Shown: in pieces, positions 26,201 to 34,867 of the stretch | How positions within the stretch are numbered: the stretch's first letter is position 1 | Layout: each line of letters starts with the position of its first letter | Assembly: GCF_013403865.1 (NCBI RefSeq) | Contig: NZ_JABFDK010000009.1 | Coordinates: forward strand, 62,001-126,000 | Length of the DNA stretch: 64,000 nt | Source of the DNA: Winogradskyella costae | Lineage (GTDB): Bacteria; Bacteroidota; Bacteroidia; Flavobacteriales; Flavobacteriaceae | Reading direction: 5' to 3' | The notes under the pieces: generated by a model | Seen by the model: the letters and a program-made list of their open reading frames with translations, nothing else | What the model was told of the DNA's origin: nothing | The model's database searches: none | Translations under genes and position numbers: made by a program

Positions 26201-28540
26201 AAAGATGGTACGATAAAAATTGTTCAACTTCTAGCTCAGGTTACTACAAATGATTGTGGTGATGTTACAGAAATTATAGGGACGTGCCAAGATGTAACAG
26301 CCCAGAAAATGGCAGAAACAGAACTTATCCGTAAAAATCACTTTTTAAGTTTTGCCGAACGAATTACGATGATGGGGAATTGGCAATGGGATGTTGCTAC
26401 AGATAGCTTAAAGTGGTCTTCTAATCTGTATAAAATATTCGAGCATGATGAAAGTTTAACGAATTTAAAATATGACACGTTTTACGGTTATGTTCATCCA
26501 GATGATAAAGACTATATAGCTAAGTATGTTGAGGATTCATTCGCATTAAAAAAGTTCCCAAGTAATTTCATACACCGTATTGTTACCACCACTGGAAAAA
26601 TCAAAACGGTACATTTTCTAGGAGAAGTTATATTAAATGAGCAAGGTGAGGTTATTGAGATGATGGGGACTTGCCAAGATATTAGTGAGCAAAAAATGGA
26701 AGAAAATAAGTTTAGAGGCTTATTAGAATCGGCTCCCGATGCTATGGTAATTGTTAATGAAAGTGACGAAATTCAATTAATTAATAAAGAGGCAGAGAAA
26801 TTATTTGGGTATCATGCAGATGAGCTAATAGGGGAGCGTATAGAAATGCTGATTCCTAAAAGATTTGCAACTATGCATAATCAGCATCGCGAGAAATTTT
26901 TTGAAGGCGACCCTGAGAAACGTTTATCAACGGCAAGAAATGAATTATATGGCCTAAATAAGTCGGGTAAGGAGATTCCTATTCAAGTAAGTCTTAGTCC
27001 TCTGCAAACAGAGCAAGGATTACTGCTATCAGCCGCCATCAGAGATATCACAGCTCAAAAACAAGCAGAAATTGAAATTCTACGTAAAAATCAGTTATTG
27101 ACTTTTGCTGAAAAAATTACGATGATGGGGAATTGGCAGTGGAACCTTATAACAAATGGTGTTGAATGGTCAGCCAACCTTTATAATATATTTGAAGTAG
27201 AAGAAAATACAACGGTAACATACGATACCTACTTTAGTTTTGTTCATGTAAATGATAAAGAAAGAGTAACGGCACATATTGAAAAGTCAATTCGCGATAA
27301 AAAAGTCATCGATTTAATGCATCGTATAACATTAGCTAATGGAACCGTTAAAACTATACAGCTTTTGGCTGAAGTTGCCTTAGATAGTCTCGGTAATGTT
27401 GTTGAAATGGTTGGTACTTGCCAAGATGTAACTGCACAAAGAATGGCAGAGAACAAATTTAGAGGATTGTTAGAGTCAGCACCAGATGCCATGGTAATCG
27501 TAAATGCAGAAGGAAATATTCAACTTATTAATAAACAAGCTGAAAAATTGTTTGAGTATTCAGCAGAAGAATTAATTAACAAATCAGTTGAAATACTTAT
27601 TCCTAAACAACCTTCTGAAGGGGATGCTTCTAATAGTGAAGACTTTTTCTCTAAGCTAAATATCAGAGCTATGGGAGTTGGAAAAGAAAAAGAGTTGTTC
27701 GCTTTAAATAAAAATGGAAGAGAAATACCGATACAAATAAGTTTAAGTCCACTAGAAACAGAAGAAGGTTTATTAATTTCGGCTGCCATACGAGATATAA
27801 CGAAGCAAAAAACCGCTCAAACTAAAATAATAAATGCAAAAAATGATTTAGAGGTTTTAGCTCAGAAGTTAATTATACAAAATAGTCAACTTGCAGATTT
27901 TGCACATATTACGTCTCATAATCTTCGTGCTCCAGTAAGTAATTTAAATTCTCTTTTAGGGTTTTATGTAGAATCGGATGATAATGAAGAAAAGGAGTTT
28001 TTATTTAAAAAATTCGAAGCCGTTATTAATCACCTTACATTAACCTTAAATACATTAGTTGAAGCTTTAAAAATTAGAAGCGATAATTCTAGAGATAAGG
28101 AAGATATTAAATTTGAAGAGGTGTTAAAAACAACCATAGAAATTTTAAGTGGAGAAATATTAAAAACAAATACTATAATTAATGCGGATTTTTCTAAATT
28201 GCCATCAATTAATTATGATAAAATTTATTTAGAAAGTATTTTCCTAAATTTGATTGGAAATGCCATTAAATATAGGTCTAAAGATAGAGACCCAAAGATT
28301 AAGATTGAATCAGAAAACTATAAAGGAAAGATTATATTAACAATAACCGATAACGGTTTAGGTATAAATTTAGATAGACATGGTAATAAAATTTTTGGTT
28401 TAAATAAAGTATTTCACAGACATCCAGACGCTAAAGGAGTGGGGTTATACATGACCAAAACACAAATTGAAGCTATGGGTGGAGCTATTAAAGTATCGAG
28501 TAAAGTAAATAAAGGGACAACGTTTACAATAATTTTTTGA
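23246..28540 (+). CDS. hybrid-length PAS-repeat sensor histidine kinase (ten PAS-like domains)
   Basis: The 1764-aa membrane kinase has helices at about residues 10-32 and 175-198, with a periplasmic helical sensor between them. Ten PAS-like domains follow, starting near residues 242, 366, 489, 629, 757, 900, 1025, 1154, 1276 and 1403. Most end in a PAC-like GTCQDVTAQ or GFLGVSTDVSE. Domains 4, 6, 7 and 9 share GNWQWDL or a close variant, 3 and 5 share AHTELKAIFNS-type openings, and 8 and 10 share KFRGLLESAPDAMVIVN, indicating internal duplications. The kinase core has the H-box ITSHNLRAPVSNL (near residue 1555), N-box NLIGNAIKYRS, G1 TDNGLGINLD, and G2 GVGLYMTKTQ. A response regulator gene follows by two bases. 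The ligand is unknown; no heme or flavin motif is evident. Confidence 0.92.
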   Translation: MKRLEHSIKKRYLLFISTIILIIVAALFILQSSVNDQKKVALLISKASEQCLLNERMNSLVYSFESSDEDIISSETRELLKGYVDEFESTHRHLDSVNKQEGESKVLDSLLKITGRQSQKIIRSSRNIIKNSDKNLIAKDTDIIAEAELPYFLTMQATIKKYQERADENLENLLQTLYFLGLVAILILMGEFLFILMPALKQLFDQNDKLLKVNNDLAKSEARVTENLSELTSLKTDLEKKDTYNRVFIEQAPTAIAMLDNDMRYIAVSQRWITDYKMEDEDIVGRSHYDLFPEIGEEWKMNHQKCLNGAIDTCDEAPFVRADGTVQWIFWDVRPWYISEGKIGGLLMHTGDITHIKEKEDEKIRVEKILEKSNEVSRIGTWDIDLIKNTIFWSKMVYEIHEAPEGFQPYLENAIEFFKEGISRDTIKKAVNEAMENGTSYDVEVELVTLKGNIVWTRAIGQAEIVDGKCIRVFGVFQDVNEKKLSQIALNKAHTELKAIFNSKAIAIVSTTRDGIINKFNPGAEVLTGYSAEEIIGLERPIVYHLRKELDAFTADIAKQYGKSLLGFSAQEELAKYDAYDTREWNYLRKDGSTIPVQLTLTSIKDEKGKVIGFLGVSTDVSEKRMAQNELLQKNKQLNFAEEITLLGNWQWDLATGNIESSKNLYNIFNLNKDNDILNFEIFFDLVHPDDKDFVDKYIKDIIEKKTFNKFTHRIITGNGMIKIIQVLGEVITNGKGEVIIINGTSQDITAAKGAEIELNNAHMQLKAIFNSGPIAIVSTDNNGVFSHFNSGAEHLLGYSTEEMVGLQSPEIYHLEEELDQFRIDIAEKYGIDPDGFDPYLELSKRNEYDTREWTYIRKDSSTFPVELTLTAIRNEQGEKIGFLGVAFDITEKQLAKNEILRKNQILNFAEEITLMGNWQVDISRGTVKWSANLYRIFQLDENTYTTLNTYLEHTHPEDKERVAEHMLKTIEEKTFTNISHRIQLKDGTIKIVQLLAQVTTNDCGDVTEIIGTCQDVTAQKMAETELIRKNHFLSFAERITMMGNWQWDVATDSLKWSSNLYKIFEHDESLTNLKYDTFYGYVHPDDKDYIAKYVEDSFALKKFPSNFIHRIVTTTGKIKTVHFLGEVILNEQGEVIEMMGTCQDISEQKMEENKFRGLLESAPDAMVIVNESDEIQLINKEAEKLFGYHADELIGERIEMLIPKRFATMHNQHREKFFEGDPEKRLSTARNELYGLNKSGKEIPIQVSLSPLQTEQGLLLSAAIRDITAQKQAEIEILRKNQLLTFAEKITMMGNWQWNLITNGVEWSANLYNIFEVEENTTVTYDTYFSFVHVNDKERVTAHIEKSIRDKKVIDLMHRITLANGTVKTIQLLAEVALDSLGNVVEMVGTCQDVTAQRMAENKFRGLLESAPDAMVIVNAEGNIQLINKQAEKLFEYSAEELINKSVEILIPKQPSEGDASNSEDFFSKLNIRAMGVGKEKELFALNKNGREIPIQISLSPLETEEGLLISAAIRDITKQKTAQTKIINAKNDLEVLAQKLIIQNSQLADFAHITSHNLRAPVSNLNSLLGFYVESDDNEEKEFLFKKFEAVINHLTLTLNTLVEALKIRSDNSRDKEDIKFEEVLKTTIEILSGEILKTNTIINADFSKLPSINYDKIYLESIFLNLIGNAIKYRSKDRDPKIKIESENYKGKIILTITDNGLGINLDRHGNKIFGLNKVFHRHPDAKGVGLYMTKTQIEAMGGAIKVSSKVNKGTTFTIIF

Positions 28541-28542
28541 TT

Positions 28543-28941
28543 ATGAATAGTAATTACAATATATGTGTAATTGATGATGACGATATCTATCAATTTACCA
28601 TTGTTAAAATACTTAAGTCCATTGATTTAGATGAGAAAATAAGTCTTTTTTCCGATGGAGAAGAGGCCTTAGAGTTTTTAATAGATAACCTTGATAATAA
28701 TGAAGAACTTCCAGATGTCATATTTTTAGATATTAATATGCCAATTATGGATGGTTTTCAATTTATGGAAGAATATGCAAGGATTAAACCTAAATTAAAC
28801 AAGAAAATAACAATCTATATGGTATCTTCTTCTGTAGATCCTGTAGATATGGAGAGAGCTAAGAATATTACCGAAATATCGGATTATATTATAAAGCCCA
28901 TAAAGGCGGGGCAATTACAAGAAATTATGGCTAATCTTTAA
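28543..28941 (+). CDS. single-domain response regulator (Rcp1-like)
   Basis: The 132-aa protein consists of a receiver domain only: acidic pocket CVIDDDD, phospho-acceptor in VIFLDINMPIMDGFQF (Asp about residue 66), the switch Ser in YMVSSSVD, and Lys in YIIKPIKAGQL. No DNA-binding or output domain is present, so it should signal through protein interaction or act as a phosphorelay intermediate. I chose the ATG at 28543; a TTG at 28537 that overlaps the kinase stop is also open. The two-base gap to the kinase gene makes this its cognate partner. Confidence 0.93.
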   Translation: MNSNYNICVIDDDDIYQFTIVKILKSIDLDEKISLFSDGEEALEFLIDNLDNNEELPDVIFLDINMPIMDGFQFMEEYARIKPKLNKKITIYMVSSSVDPVDMERAKNITEISDYIIKPIKAGQLQEIMANL

Positions 28942-28949
28942 AAGGGGCT

Positions 28950-28986
28950 TTATTGCTAAATTAGTCTTATACTAATTTAGCAATAA
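28950..28986. terminator. intergenic palindrome between convergent genes
   Basis: A 16-base stem (28950-28965 with 28971-28986; core TTGCTAAATTAGT) with loop CTTAT lies between the response regulator and the convergent esterase gene. Its right arm covers the esterase stop codon. No long T run follows, so termination is likely but not certain. Confidence 0.55.
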
Positions 28987-29605
28987 TCGCTACATTAACC
29001 ACATGTGTTCCTTTAAAAGGCACAAAAGAAACCTTATCCCCAAATAGATTTTTAGCACGTGCTGATTCTAATTGAATTCTTTGATCATCTAAGTATTCAT
29101 CTTCGGTGCCATAAATTAATTTTACTTTGGTGTCTCTCGTTAGGAACTCAAAATCTTTAGCTGTTAGTTCTTTCGGAATTCCACCAGAATGAAGAACAAG
29201 CTGGTTACATTGTAGCTGGCGTTTTGCAATATAGCGCATAGCCACACTAACACCTTGAGAATAACCGAAAACGATAAAATTAATACCCTCAGGAATTCGT
29301 TCAACCTCTAATACCGCATCAAAATAATTTAGAATATTGTCCATTCCGGCCTCAGTATTATCACGCGTTAACCAATTAGCTCCAACATGCATTTTTGGTT
29401 GTATATAAAATTTGCTTGGAGCCTGAGGAGCAATGATATAATTTTCTTCAGAGTCTAAACCTTTAAAGTATTTCAGAAAATAGCGACTCATATACCCCAT
29501 GCCATGACACACCAACCAAACCGTTTTTGTACGCTTAGTAAGTGTATTTAACGTAGAGTAGGAGTTGGTGCTGCTGTATGAGATTTCTTTCTCTTGTGAA
29601 TTCAT
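28967..29605 (-). CDS. alpha/beta hydrolase, esterase/phospholipase type
   Basis: The 212-aa protein of the serine esterase (carboxylesterase/phospholipase-like) family has VWLVCHGMGYMS near the oxyanion region and the nucleophile elbow VFGYSQGVSVAMR (Ser about residue 118). It also has Asp in LIYGTEDEYL and His in FKGTHVVN, giving a full catalytic triad. No signal peptide is visible, so it is cytoplasmic. It is transcribed divergently from the menaquinone genes starting at 29658, with overlapping promoter regions. Because the pathway here lacks an obvious MenH, a role in that step is conceivable, but the family is broad and the sequence alone does not show it. Confidence 0.82.
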   Translation of the reverse strand: MNSQEKEISYSSTNSYSTLNTLTKRTKTVWLVCHGMGYMSRYFLKYFKGLDSEENYIIAPQAPSKFYIQPKMHVGANWLTRDNTEAGMDNILNYFDAVLEVERIPEGINFIVFGYSQGVSVAMRYIAKRQLQCNQLVLHSGGIPKELTAKDFEFLTRDTKVKLIYGTEDEYLDDQRIQLESARAKNLFGDKVSFVPFKGTHVVNVAIIAKLV

Positions 29606-29623
29606 TTTTCTAGGCGGTTTCTG

Positions 29624-29631
29624 TATCTTTG
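29624..29631 (+). promoter_or_regulatory. candidate -7 element for the menI-menF genes
   Basis: TATCTTTG matches TAnnTTTG exactly and lies 26 bases before the thioesterase ATG, just upstream of the divergent esterase start. Confidence 0.4.
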
Positions 29632-29657
29632 TGATCGATTCAAAAATACTATTTTAT

Positions 29658-30083
29658 ATGCAAATGAGTAAAGAGGATTTCTTAGCAAAAGCGAATTTAG
29701 CAAGCAAAAACACTCTAATGGAGACCCTAGATATTGAAATGGTGGACTTTGGAGATGATTTCCTAGTGGCCAGAATGCCTGTAACATCCAAAGTGTATCA
29801 ACCAGACGGCGTATTACACGGTGGAGCGACTGCCGCTTTAGCAGAAAGTGTAGGTAGTTTTGCATCGCATATATTTATAGATACCGAGAATATGTTTGTT
29901 CGTGGTATAGAAATTACAGCAAATCATTTAAAAAGTATAACAGAAGGTTTTATCTATGCTAAAGCTACTTTTTTACATAAAGGACGTACCACGCAGTTAC
30001 TTGATATTAGAGTAACAGATGAAGCCGATAATCTAATTTCAATATGTAGATTATCTACTATTTCACTTCCAAAAAAGAAATAA
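29658..30083 (+). CDS. menI: hotdog thioesterase, probable DHNA-CoA thioesterase
   Basis: The 141-aa hotdog-fold enzyme probably releases 1,4-dihydroxy-2-naphthoate from its CoA ester before MenA acts. The stretch VLHGGATAALAESVGSFAS closely matches the Escherichia coli YdiI (MenI) region, with the catalytic Glu in AES. The start at 29658 (MQMSKEDF) is chosen over a longer frame from 29565, which would overlap the divergent esterase gene and adds unrelated residues. It is three bases upstream of menF in the same direction, which strongly supports the menaquinone role over a general PaaI-type function. Confidence 0.85.
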   Translation: MQMSKEDFLAKANLASKNTLMETLDIEMVDFGDDFLVARMPVTSKVYQPDGVLHGGATAALAESVGSFASHIFIDTENMFVRGIEITANHLKSITEGFIYAKATFLHKGRTTQLLDIRVTDEADNLISICRLSTISLPKKK

Positions 30084-30086
30084 GAA

Positions 30087-31205
30087 ATGGATGCCATATC
30101 CTTTTTTGATGCTTTAGAGCAGCAATACAAAAACAATTTACCTTTTGTGGTTTATAGTAGGCCAATTAATTCAATAATTAAATGTTGGTTGCAAGAGGAT
30201 GATGTTGTTTATAAATCAGAAAATTTTAGCGAAAGTGGGTTTTTATTTGCGCCTTTCGACCTTAAGAAAAACAGTATTCTTTTTCCAAAAGAAACGTGTT
30301 TATATTCTGAAGTAATAATTGATAACCTAGAAGTTGAAGGTTTTGAATCTACCGCAATTACGCAAAGTGAAATTGAGAAAACTCAACATATAGATTTAGT
30401 TTCTAAAGGGATCGATAGTATTTTAAGTAACGATTTACAAAAAGTAGTATTATCGAGGTGTGAAACGAAACCACGTCAAGATACTAATCCGTTAACGATT
30501 TTTAAACGTCTGTTTAATACTTATACAAATGCAATGGTGTACTGCTGGTATCATCCTAAAGTAGGGTTATGGATTGGAGCTACACCAGAATTATTATTAA
30601 AGATTGAAGGTAAACGACTTACCACAATCTCTTTAGCAGGAACCCAACCCTATCAAAGTGAGTCGGAACCGAATTGGACAAACAAAGAGTTTGAAGAACA
30701 GCAAATTGTTACGGATTTTATTACAGAACAATTAAAACCTTATACCTCAAGCATCACGATATCAGAAGTAGATACTGTTAGAGCCGGCAATTTATTACAT
30801 CTTAAAACGAGAATTATAAGTATTTTAAAAGATGATGCCGATTTAAAATCTATAATAGAAGCTTTACACCCAACTCCAGCGGTTTGTGGATTCTCTAAAC
30901 TTAAAGCAAAGGACTTCATTCTTAATCATGAAAACTATAACCGAGAATATTACACTGGTTTTTTAGGTGAATTAAACCTCAAACAAAGTAGAACGCGCAA
31001 TACTAATAGGCGTAACGTTGAAAATAATGCTTATGCTGTTGTAAAAACACAGTCTAATTTTTATGTGAATTTACGATGTATGCAACTCAAAGACTCTAAA
31101 GCAAAAATTTATGTAGGCGGCGGTATTACTAAAGATTCTGATCCAGAGAAGGAATGGGAAGAAACCGTAAATAAAACAACGACAATAAATACTGTACTAA
31201 ATTAA
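30087..31205 (+). CDS. menF: isochorismate synthase
   Basis: MenF converts chorismate to isochorismate, the first committed menaquinone step, with Mg2+. The 372-aa chorismate-binding protein carries QKVVLSRCE, LWIGATPELLLKIEG, LTTISLAGTQP, HPTPAVCGFSKLKAKDFIL, and YYTGFLGELNLKQ, then IYVGGGITKDSDPEKEWEET at the C-terminus. All of these are conserved active-site segments. menI lies three bases upstream, and menD starts 79 bases downstream. A siderophore EntC role is less likely, since the neighbouring genes are menaquinone genes. Confidence 0.94.
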   Translation: MDAISFFDALEQQYKNNLPFVVYSRPINSIIKCWLQEDDVVYKSENFSESGFLFAPFDLKKNSILFPKETCLYSEVIIDNLEVEGFESTAITQSEIEKTQHIDLVSKGIDSILSNDLQKVVLSRCETKPRQDTNPLTIFKRLFNTYTNAMVYCWYHPKVGLWIGATPELLLKIEGKRLTTISLAGTQPYQSESEPNWTNKEFEEQQIVTDFITEQLKPYTSSITISEVDTVRAGNLLHLKTRIISILKDDADLKSIIEALHPTPAVCGFSKLKAKDFILNHENYNREYYTGFLGELNLKQSRTRNTNRRNVENNAYAVVKTQSNFYVNLRCMQLKDSKAKIYVGGGITKDSDPEKEWEETVNKTTTINTVLN

Positions 31206-31269
31206 ATATAAAACGCAATTAGTTATTTTTTTTAGTTGATGCTCTATTTTATTATTTCCTTTTATTAGG

Positions 31270-31277
31270 TAATTTTG
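31270..31277 (+). promoter_or_regulatory. candidate -7 element directly before menD
   Basis: TAATTTTG matches TAnnTTTG and lies only seven bases before the menD ATG, so a transcript from here would be nearly leaderless. No -33 element is clear. Confidence 0.3.
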
Positions 31278-31284
31278 TATTTAT

Positions 31285-33045
31285 ATGAAATACTCTAAAA
31301 TACCTTTATCTCAAACTGTAGTCACCTTATGTAAAACACATAATGTAAAGCATATTATTATTTCACCAGGTAGTAGAAATGCGCCTTTAACTATAGGTTT
31401 TACAAACGATGATTTTTTTAAGTGTTATAGTATCGTTGATGAGCGCTGTGCTGCCTTTTTTGCATTAGGGATTGCGCAGCAACTACAAGAACCGGTAGCT
31501 GTAGTTTGTACCTCGGGTAGTGCGTTACTAAATTATTATCCTGCTGTATCAGAAGCGTATTATAGTAATATACCTTTAGTTGTTATATCTGCTGATAGAC
31601 CAAAACATTTGATTGATATTGGAGATGGACAAACTATAAAACAAAAAAATGTATATGGAGAACATGTGTTGTATAGTGCAAATTTAAAGCTAGATTTAAA
31701 AGAGGGAGAAAACGCGCATACTGATAATGAAAGAGCAATTTTAAAAAGCATAGAGAACAAGTTAGAGCGTTTCTTAGGACTTCAAAAAGATATACAAACA
31801 CATAATGAATCTGAAATTCATGATGCCTTAACGGTTTCTAAATTAAACTCAGGGCCAGTGCATATCAACTGCCCATTTGATGAGCCATTGTACGAAACTA
31901 CAGAAGAATTAACAATAAACCCTAAGCCTTTTAAAATTAAAAGTAGAGAAGATAAGATTGATCGCTTTGAGATTAAAAGCTTGTTAGATGTATGGCACAG
32001 TGCTAAGCGAAAAATGATTCTAGTAGGGGTTTTAGAACCCAATTCTATTGAGGCACAATGGATACAAGAGTTAGCCGATGATGATAGCATTATTGTGCTC
32101 ACTGAAACGACTTCTAATTTACATCATGCCGATTTTTTTCCAGGTATAGATAAGTTAATATCACCTTTAGACGAGGATGATTTTAAAGCGCTTCAGCCAG
32201 ATATATTAATCACCTTTGGTGGTTTAATTGTTTCAAAACGGATAAAAGCCTTCTTAAGAACTTATAAGCCAGAGTTACATTGCCACGTTGCTTTAACAAG
32301 AGCTAATGATACCTTTTTTTGCTTAGAGAAACATATTAAATTACGTCCGGATACATTTTTAAGTTCATTTTTGCCTCAAGTTACACATCATACCAAAAGT
32401 ACTTATAAAAGTCAGTGGCTTGCCGTACGTCAAAAACGACGAAAATTACAAGAGGATTATATACAAACGCTTCCATTTTCTGACTTTAAGGTTTTCAATT
32501 CCGTTCTAAAGAGTATTCCGAAGCAAAGCCAATTACAGGTCGGTAATAGCTCTGCAATACGCTACACACAATTGTTTCAACTAACAAAAAGCATTGATGT
32601 GTTTTGTAATAGAGGTACTAGTGGAATTGATGGTAGTACGAGCACTGCAATAGGTGCAGCAGTGGCATCAGATAAACGGACAACATTGGTTACAGGCGAC
32701 TTAAGTTTCTTTTACGATAGTAATGCACTTTGGAACAATTATATTCCAAAAACCTTTAGAATTATTGTTATTAATAATGAAGGAGGAGGCATTTTTAGAA
32801 TTTTGCCAGGTGATAAAAACACAGAGAATTTCGATCGCTTTTTTGAAACCAAGCATCATTTAACTGCGAAGCAATTATCTGAAATGTACGGTTTTGAATA
32901 TACTGTGGCCAAAAATGAAAAAGAATTAGATCTGCAATTAGAATCCTTTTATAAAGGAGCTAGAAAGCCAAGATTATTAGAGGTGTTTACACCATCTCGT
33001 ATTAATGATAAGATTTTAATAGATTTTTTTAAATACATTAAGTAA
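31285..33045 (+). CDS. menD: 2-succinyl-5-enolpyruvyl-6-hydroxy-3-cyclohexene-1-carboxylate synthase
   Basis: MenD is a thiamine-diphosphate enzyme that joins isochorismate and 2-oxoglutarate. The 586-aa protein opens with HIIISPGSRNAPLTIGF (substrate and ThDP Glu region) and continues with VDERCAAFFALGIAQ, AVVCTSGSALLNYYPAV and IPLVVISADRP. It ends with the ThDP-binding GDLSFFYDSNALWN followed by IIVINNEGGGIFRILPG. Length and motifs are typical. It lies downstream of menF in the same direction and is part of the menaquinone locus, with a DUF2853 gene following at 33158. Confidence 0.96.
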   Translation: MKYSKIPLSQTVVTLCKTHNVKHIIISPGSRNAPLTIGFTNDDFFKCYSIVDERCAAFFALGIAQQLQEPVAVVCTSGSALLNYYPAVSEAYYSNIPLVVISADRPKHLIDIGDGQTIKQKNVYGEHVLYSANLKLDLKEGENAHTDNERAILKSIENKLERFLGLQKDIQTHNESEIHDALTVSKLNSGPVHINCPFDEPLYETTEELTINPKPFKIKSREDKIDRFEIKSLLDVWHSAKRKMILVGVLEPNSIEAQWIQELADDDSIIVLTETTSNLHHADFFPGIDKLISPLDEDDFKALQPDILITFGGLIVSKRIKAFLRTYKPELHCHVALTRANDTFFCLEKHIKLRPDTFLSSFLPQVTHHTKSTYKSQWLAVRQKRRKLQEDYIQTLPFSDFKVFNSVLKSIPKQSQLQVGNSSAIRYTQLFQLTKSIDVFCNRGTSGIDGSTSTAIGAAVASDKRTTLVTGDLSFFYDSNALWNNYIPKTFRIIVINNEGGGIFRILPGDKNTENFDRFFETKHHLTAKQLSEMYGFEYTVAKNEKELDLQLESFYKGARKPRLLEVFTPSRINDKILIDFFKYIK

Positions 33046-33157
33046 ATCTTCAAAAATCGTAAAGATGTGACTATTTGATTTTTATTGTGTCTAAAAATTG
33101 TTACCTTTAAAAGGTATAATTTCATTGAAAATTTAATAACTTAAAACAAATAGAAAC

Positions 33158-33499
33158 ATGAGTAAAAGAGATGATTTAATCGTAAAGTATGCAGCAGATT
33201 TAAAAGATAAATGTGGTGTTAATGCTGATATGGATTTATTAACTAAAGTAACTATAGGTTTAGGTCCTTCAATTTACAATGCAGATTCATCTACGGTTTC
33301 TGGTTCAGATGAAAAAGAATTGGCAACGGTGAAAAATAACTTTTTAATTAAAAAATTAGGATTAAAAGAAGGTGCTGAATTAGATGAAGCTATTGATTCT
33401 GTAATGGAAACATATGGTCGTTCTAATAGATCAAAATATAGAGTAGTGGTTTACTATTTACTAGCAGTGCATTTCAAAAAAGAATCTGTTTATTCATAG
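33158..33499 (+). CDS. DUF2853-family protein
   Basis: The 113-aa protein has the features of DUF2853: SKRDDLIVKYAADLKDKCG, LLTKVTIGLGPSIYNADSS and a C-terminal SKYRVVVYYLLAVHFKKE. It has no signal peptide or membrane segment. Function is unknown. It lies alone between menD and an S1 RNA-binding protein gene and has its own terminator at 33522-33556. A link with menaquinone synthesis is not indicated. Confidence 0.85.
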   Translation: MSKRDDLIVKYAADLKDKCGVNADMDLLTKVTIGLGPSIYNADSSTVSGSDEKELATVKNNFLIKKLGLKEGAELDEAIDSVMETYGRSNRSKYRVVVYYLLAVHFKKESVYS

Positions 33500-33521
33500 A
33501 TAATATTTCAAATACTATTAT

Positions 33522-33556
33522 GCGTTATAATTTTTTAATTGTAACGCTTTTTTTTT
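33522..33556 (+). terminator. rho-independent terminator after the DUF2853 gene
   Basis: GCGTTATAAT pairs with ATTGTAACGC (one G-U pair) around a six-base loop, followed by nine T (33548-33556). Confidence 0.87.
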
Positions 33557-33611
33557 GAGAAATAATTAATTATACATTGAACTTCTTTTTAGAATCTCAT
33601 CAAAATATATT

Positions 33612-33619
33612 TACCTTTG
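33612..33619 (+). promoter_or_regulatory. candidate -7 element directly before the S1-domain gene
   Basis: TACCTTTG matches TAnnTTTG and ends four bases before the ATG at 33624. This would give a leaderless mRNA if used. No clear -33 element is seen. Confidence 0.35.
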
Positions 33620-33623
33620 TACC

Positions 33624-34454
33624 ATGATATATTTAGGAGAATACAATACGTTAGAAATTTTAAGAGATACCGAACCAGGATTATTTTTGGGAGATGGTGC
33701 AGATGGTGAAGTACTTTTACCTAACAGATATGTACCTAAAGTATTTGAAATAGGTGAGATGATTGAAGTCTTTGTTTATTTAGATAATGAAGAACGACCA
33801 GTTGCCACAACAGATGAACCTTATATTAAAAAAGGTGATTTTGCTTTATTGCGTTGTAACCAAGTTACAGATTACGGTGCTTTTTTAGATTGGGGTTTAG
33901 TAAAGGAATTATTTTGCCCTTTCAGAGAACAAGCTTTTAAAATGAAATCTGGTGGGTGGTATTTAGTGCACTGTTATTTAGATGAAGAATCTGAACGACT
34001 TGTTGCATCTAGTAAAACCAATCGTTTTTTGGATAATAAAGAATTAACAGTTGCTCAATTTGAAGAGGTAGACCTTATTGTGTCTCATCCTTCCGAGTTG
34101 GGGATGAATGTTATTGTAAATAAGAGACACTTAGGTTTGGTTTTTAATGATGATATTTATAAAGATATTAGCGTAGGAGATAGGCTTAAGGGAATTATAA
34201 AAAAAGTCCGTGAAGATAATAAGCTAGATATTTCATTAAATCAAATTGGTTACAGAAATATTGAACCTAACGCGGATCATATTTTAAACGAATTACATGA
34301 CAATGGAGGGTTTTTACCTGTGCATGATAAATCGAACCCTGAAGTAATTAAAGATTTACTACAGATGAGTAAAAAGAGCTTTAAAAAGGCGGTGGGGTCG
34401 TTATATAAAGAGCGTCAGATAGAAATAAAGGAAGACGGTATTTATTTAGTATAA
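33624..34454 (+). CDS. CvfB-like S1-domain RNA-binding protein
   Basis: The 276-aa protein has the CvfB layout: three S1-like beta-barrel modules (about residues 1-65, 70-140 and 145-215) and a C-terminal winged-helix-like segment (about 225-276). Motifs are GLFLGDGADGEVLLP, CNQVTDYGAFLDWGLVKEL, LVASSKTNRFL, GLVFNDDIYKDISVGDRLKG and KSFKKAVGSLYKERQIEI. The family binds RNA and in Staphylococcus affects virulence gene expression; its role here is unknown. Its stop overlaps the convergent gene at 34442 by 13 bases, so the two 3' ends are interlocked. Confidence 0.88.
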   Translation: MIYLGEYNTLEILRDTEPGLFLGDGADGEVLLPNRYVPKVFEIGEMIEVFVYLDNEERPVATTDEPYIKKGDFALLRCNQVTDYGAFLDWGLVKELFCPFREQAFKMKSGGWYLVHCYLDEESERLVASSKTNRFLDNKELTVAQFEEVDLIVSHPSELGMNVIVNKRHLGLVFNDDIYKDISVGDRLKGIIKKVREDNKLDISLNQIGYRNIEPNADHILNELHDNGGFLPVHDKSNPEVIKDLLQMSKKSFKKAVGSLYKERQIEIKEDGIYLV

Positions 34455-34867
34455 GACGGTTTTTCTTGCTTAGACAAGCAGTCTTCAATCCAAACTATAG
34501 CATTGTCAAAATCTTTGAATACTTTTCTGTTAAATTTAAAAAAGTGACTTTCAATTTCAATAATACGTTCTGTAAGATCGCTATAAACAATTATAGCATA
34601 GGCTTTTAGGTTTTTGAATGTTTCATTGAATACTTTGGCGTCATTGAGGTTTATGGAATAAGAATTTTTTCTATTAGCAATAAAACCAAAAGGTTTATCC
34701 AGAAAATGTGTTTTTATTATGAAGGCGAGCTCATCAAAATTTTTGAAAGTTATATCCGCCCCCTCATCAAACTCTGATACTAGAAAATTTGCGTAAACAT
34801 ATACCGTTCCTAATTTGAGATTATAGGTTTCAAAAGGTTTTTTAAATAAAACAGGATTATAATTCAT
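34442..34867 (-). CDS. STAS/SEC14-like small protein, unknown function
   Basis: The 141-aa cytoplasmic protein has an alternating alpha/beta pattern of the SpoIIAA/STAS type: LGTVYVYANFLVSEFDEGADI, FGFIANRKNSYSINLND, AYAIIVYSDLTERIIEIE and a final FDNAIVWIEDCL. Such proteins are common as isolated genes in flavobacteria and have no assigned role. I see no phospho-serine motif that would mark it as an anti-anti-sigma factor. It is convergent with the S1-domain gene, with a 13-base overlap, and divergent from menB. Confidence 0.72.
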   Translation of the reverse strand: MNYNPVLFKKPFETYNLKLGTVYVYANFLVSEFDEGADITFKNFDELAFIIKTHFLDKPFGFIANRKNSYSINLNDAKVFNETFKNLKAYAIIVYSDLTERIIEIESHFFKFNRKVFKDFDNAIVWIEDCLSKQEKPSYTK

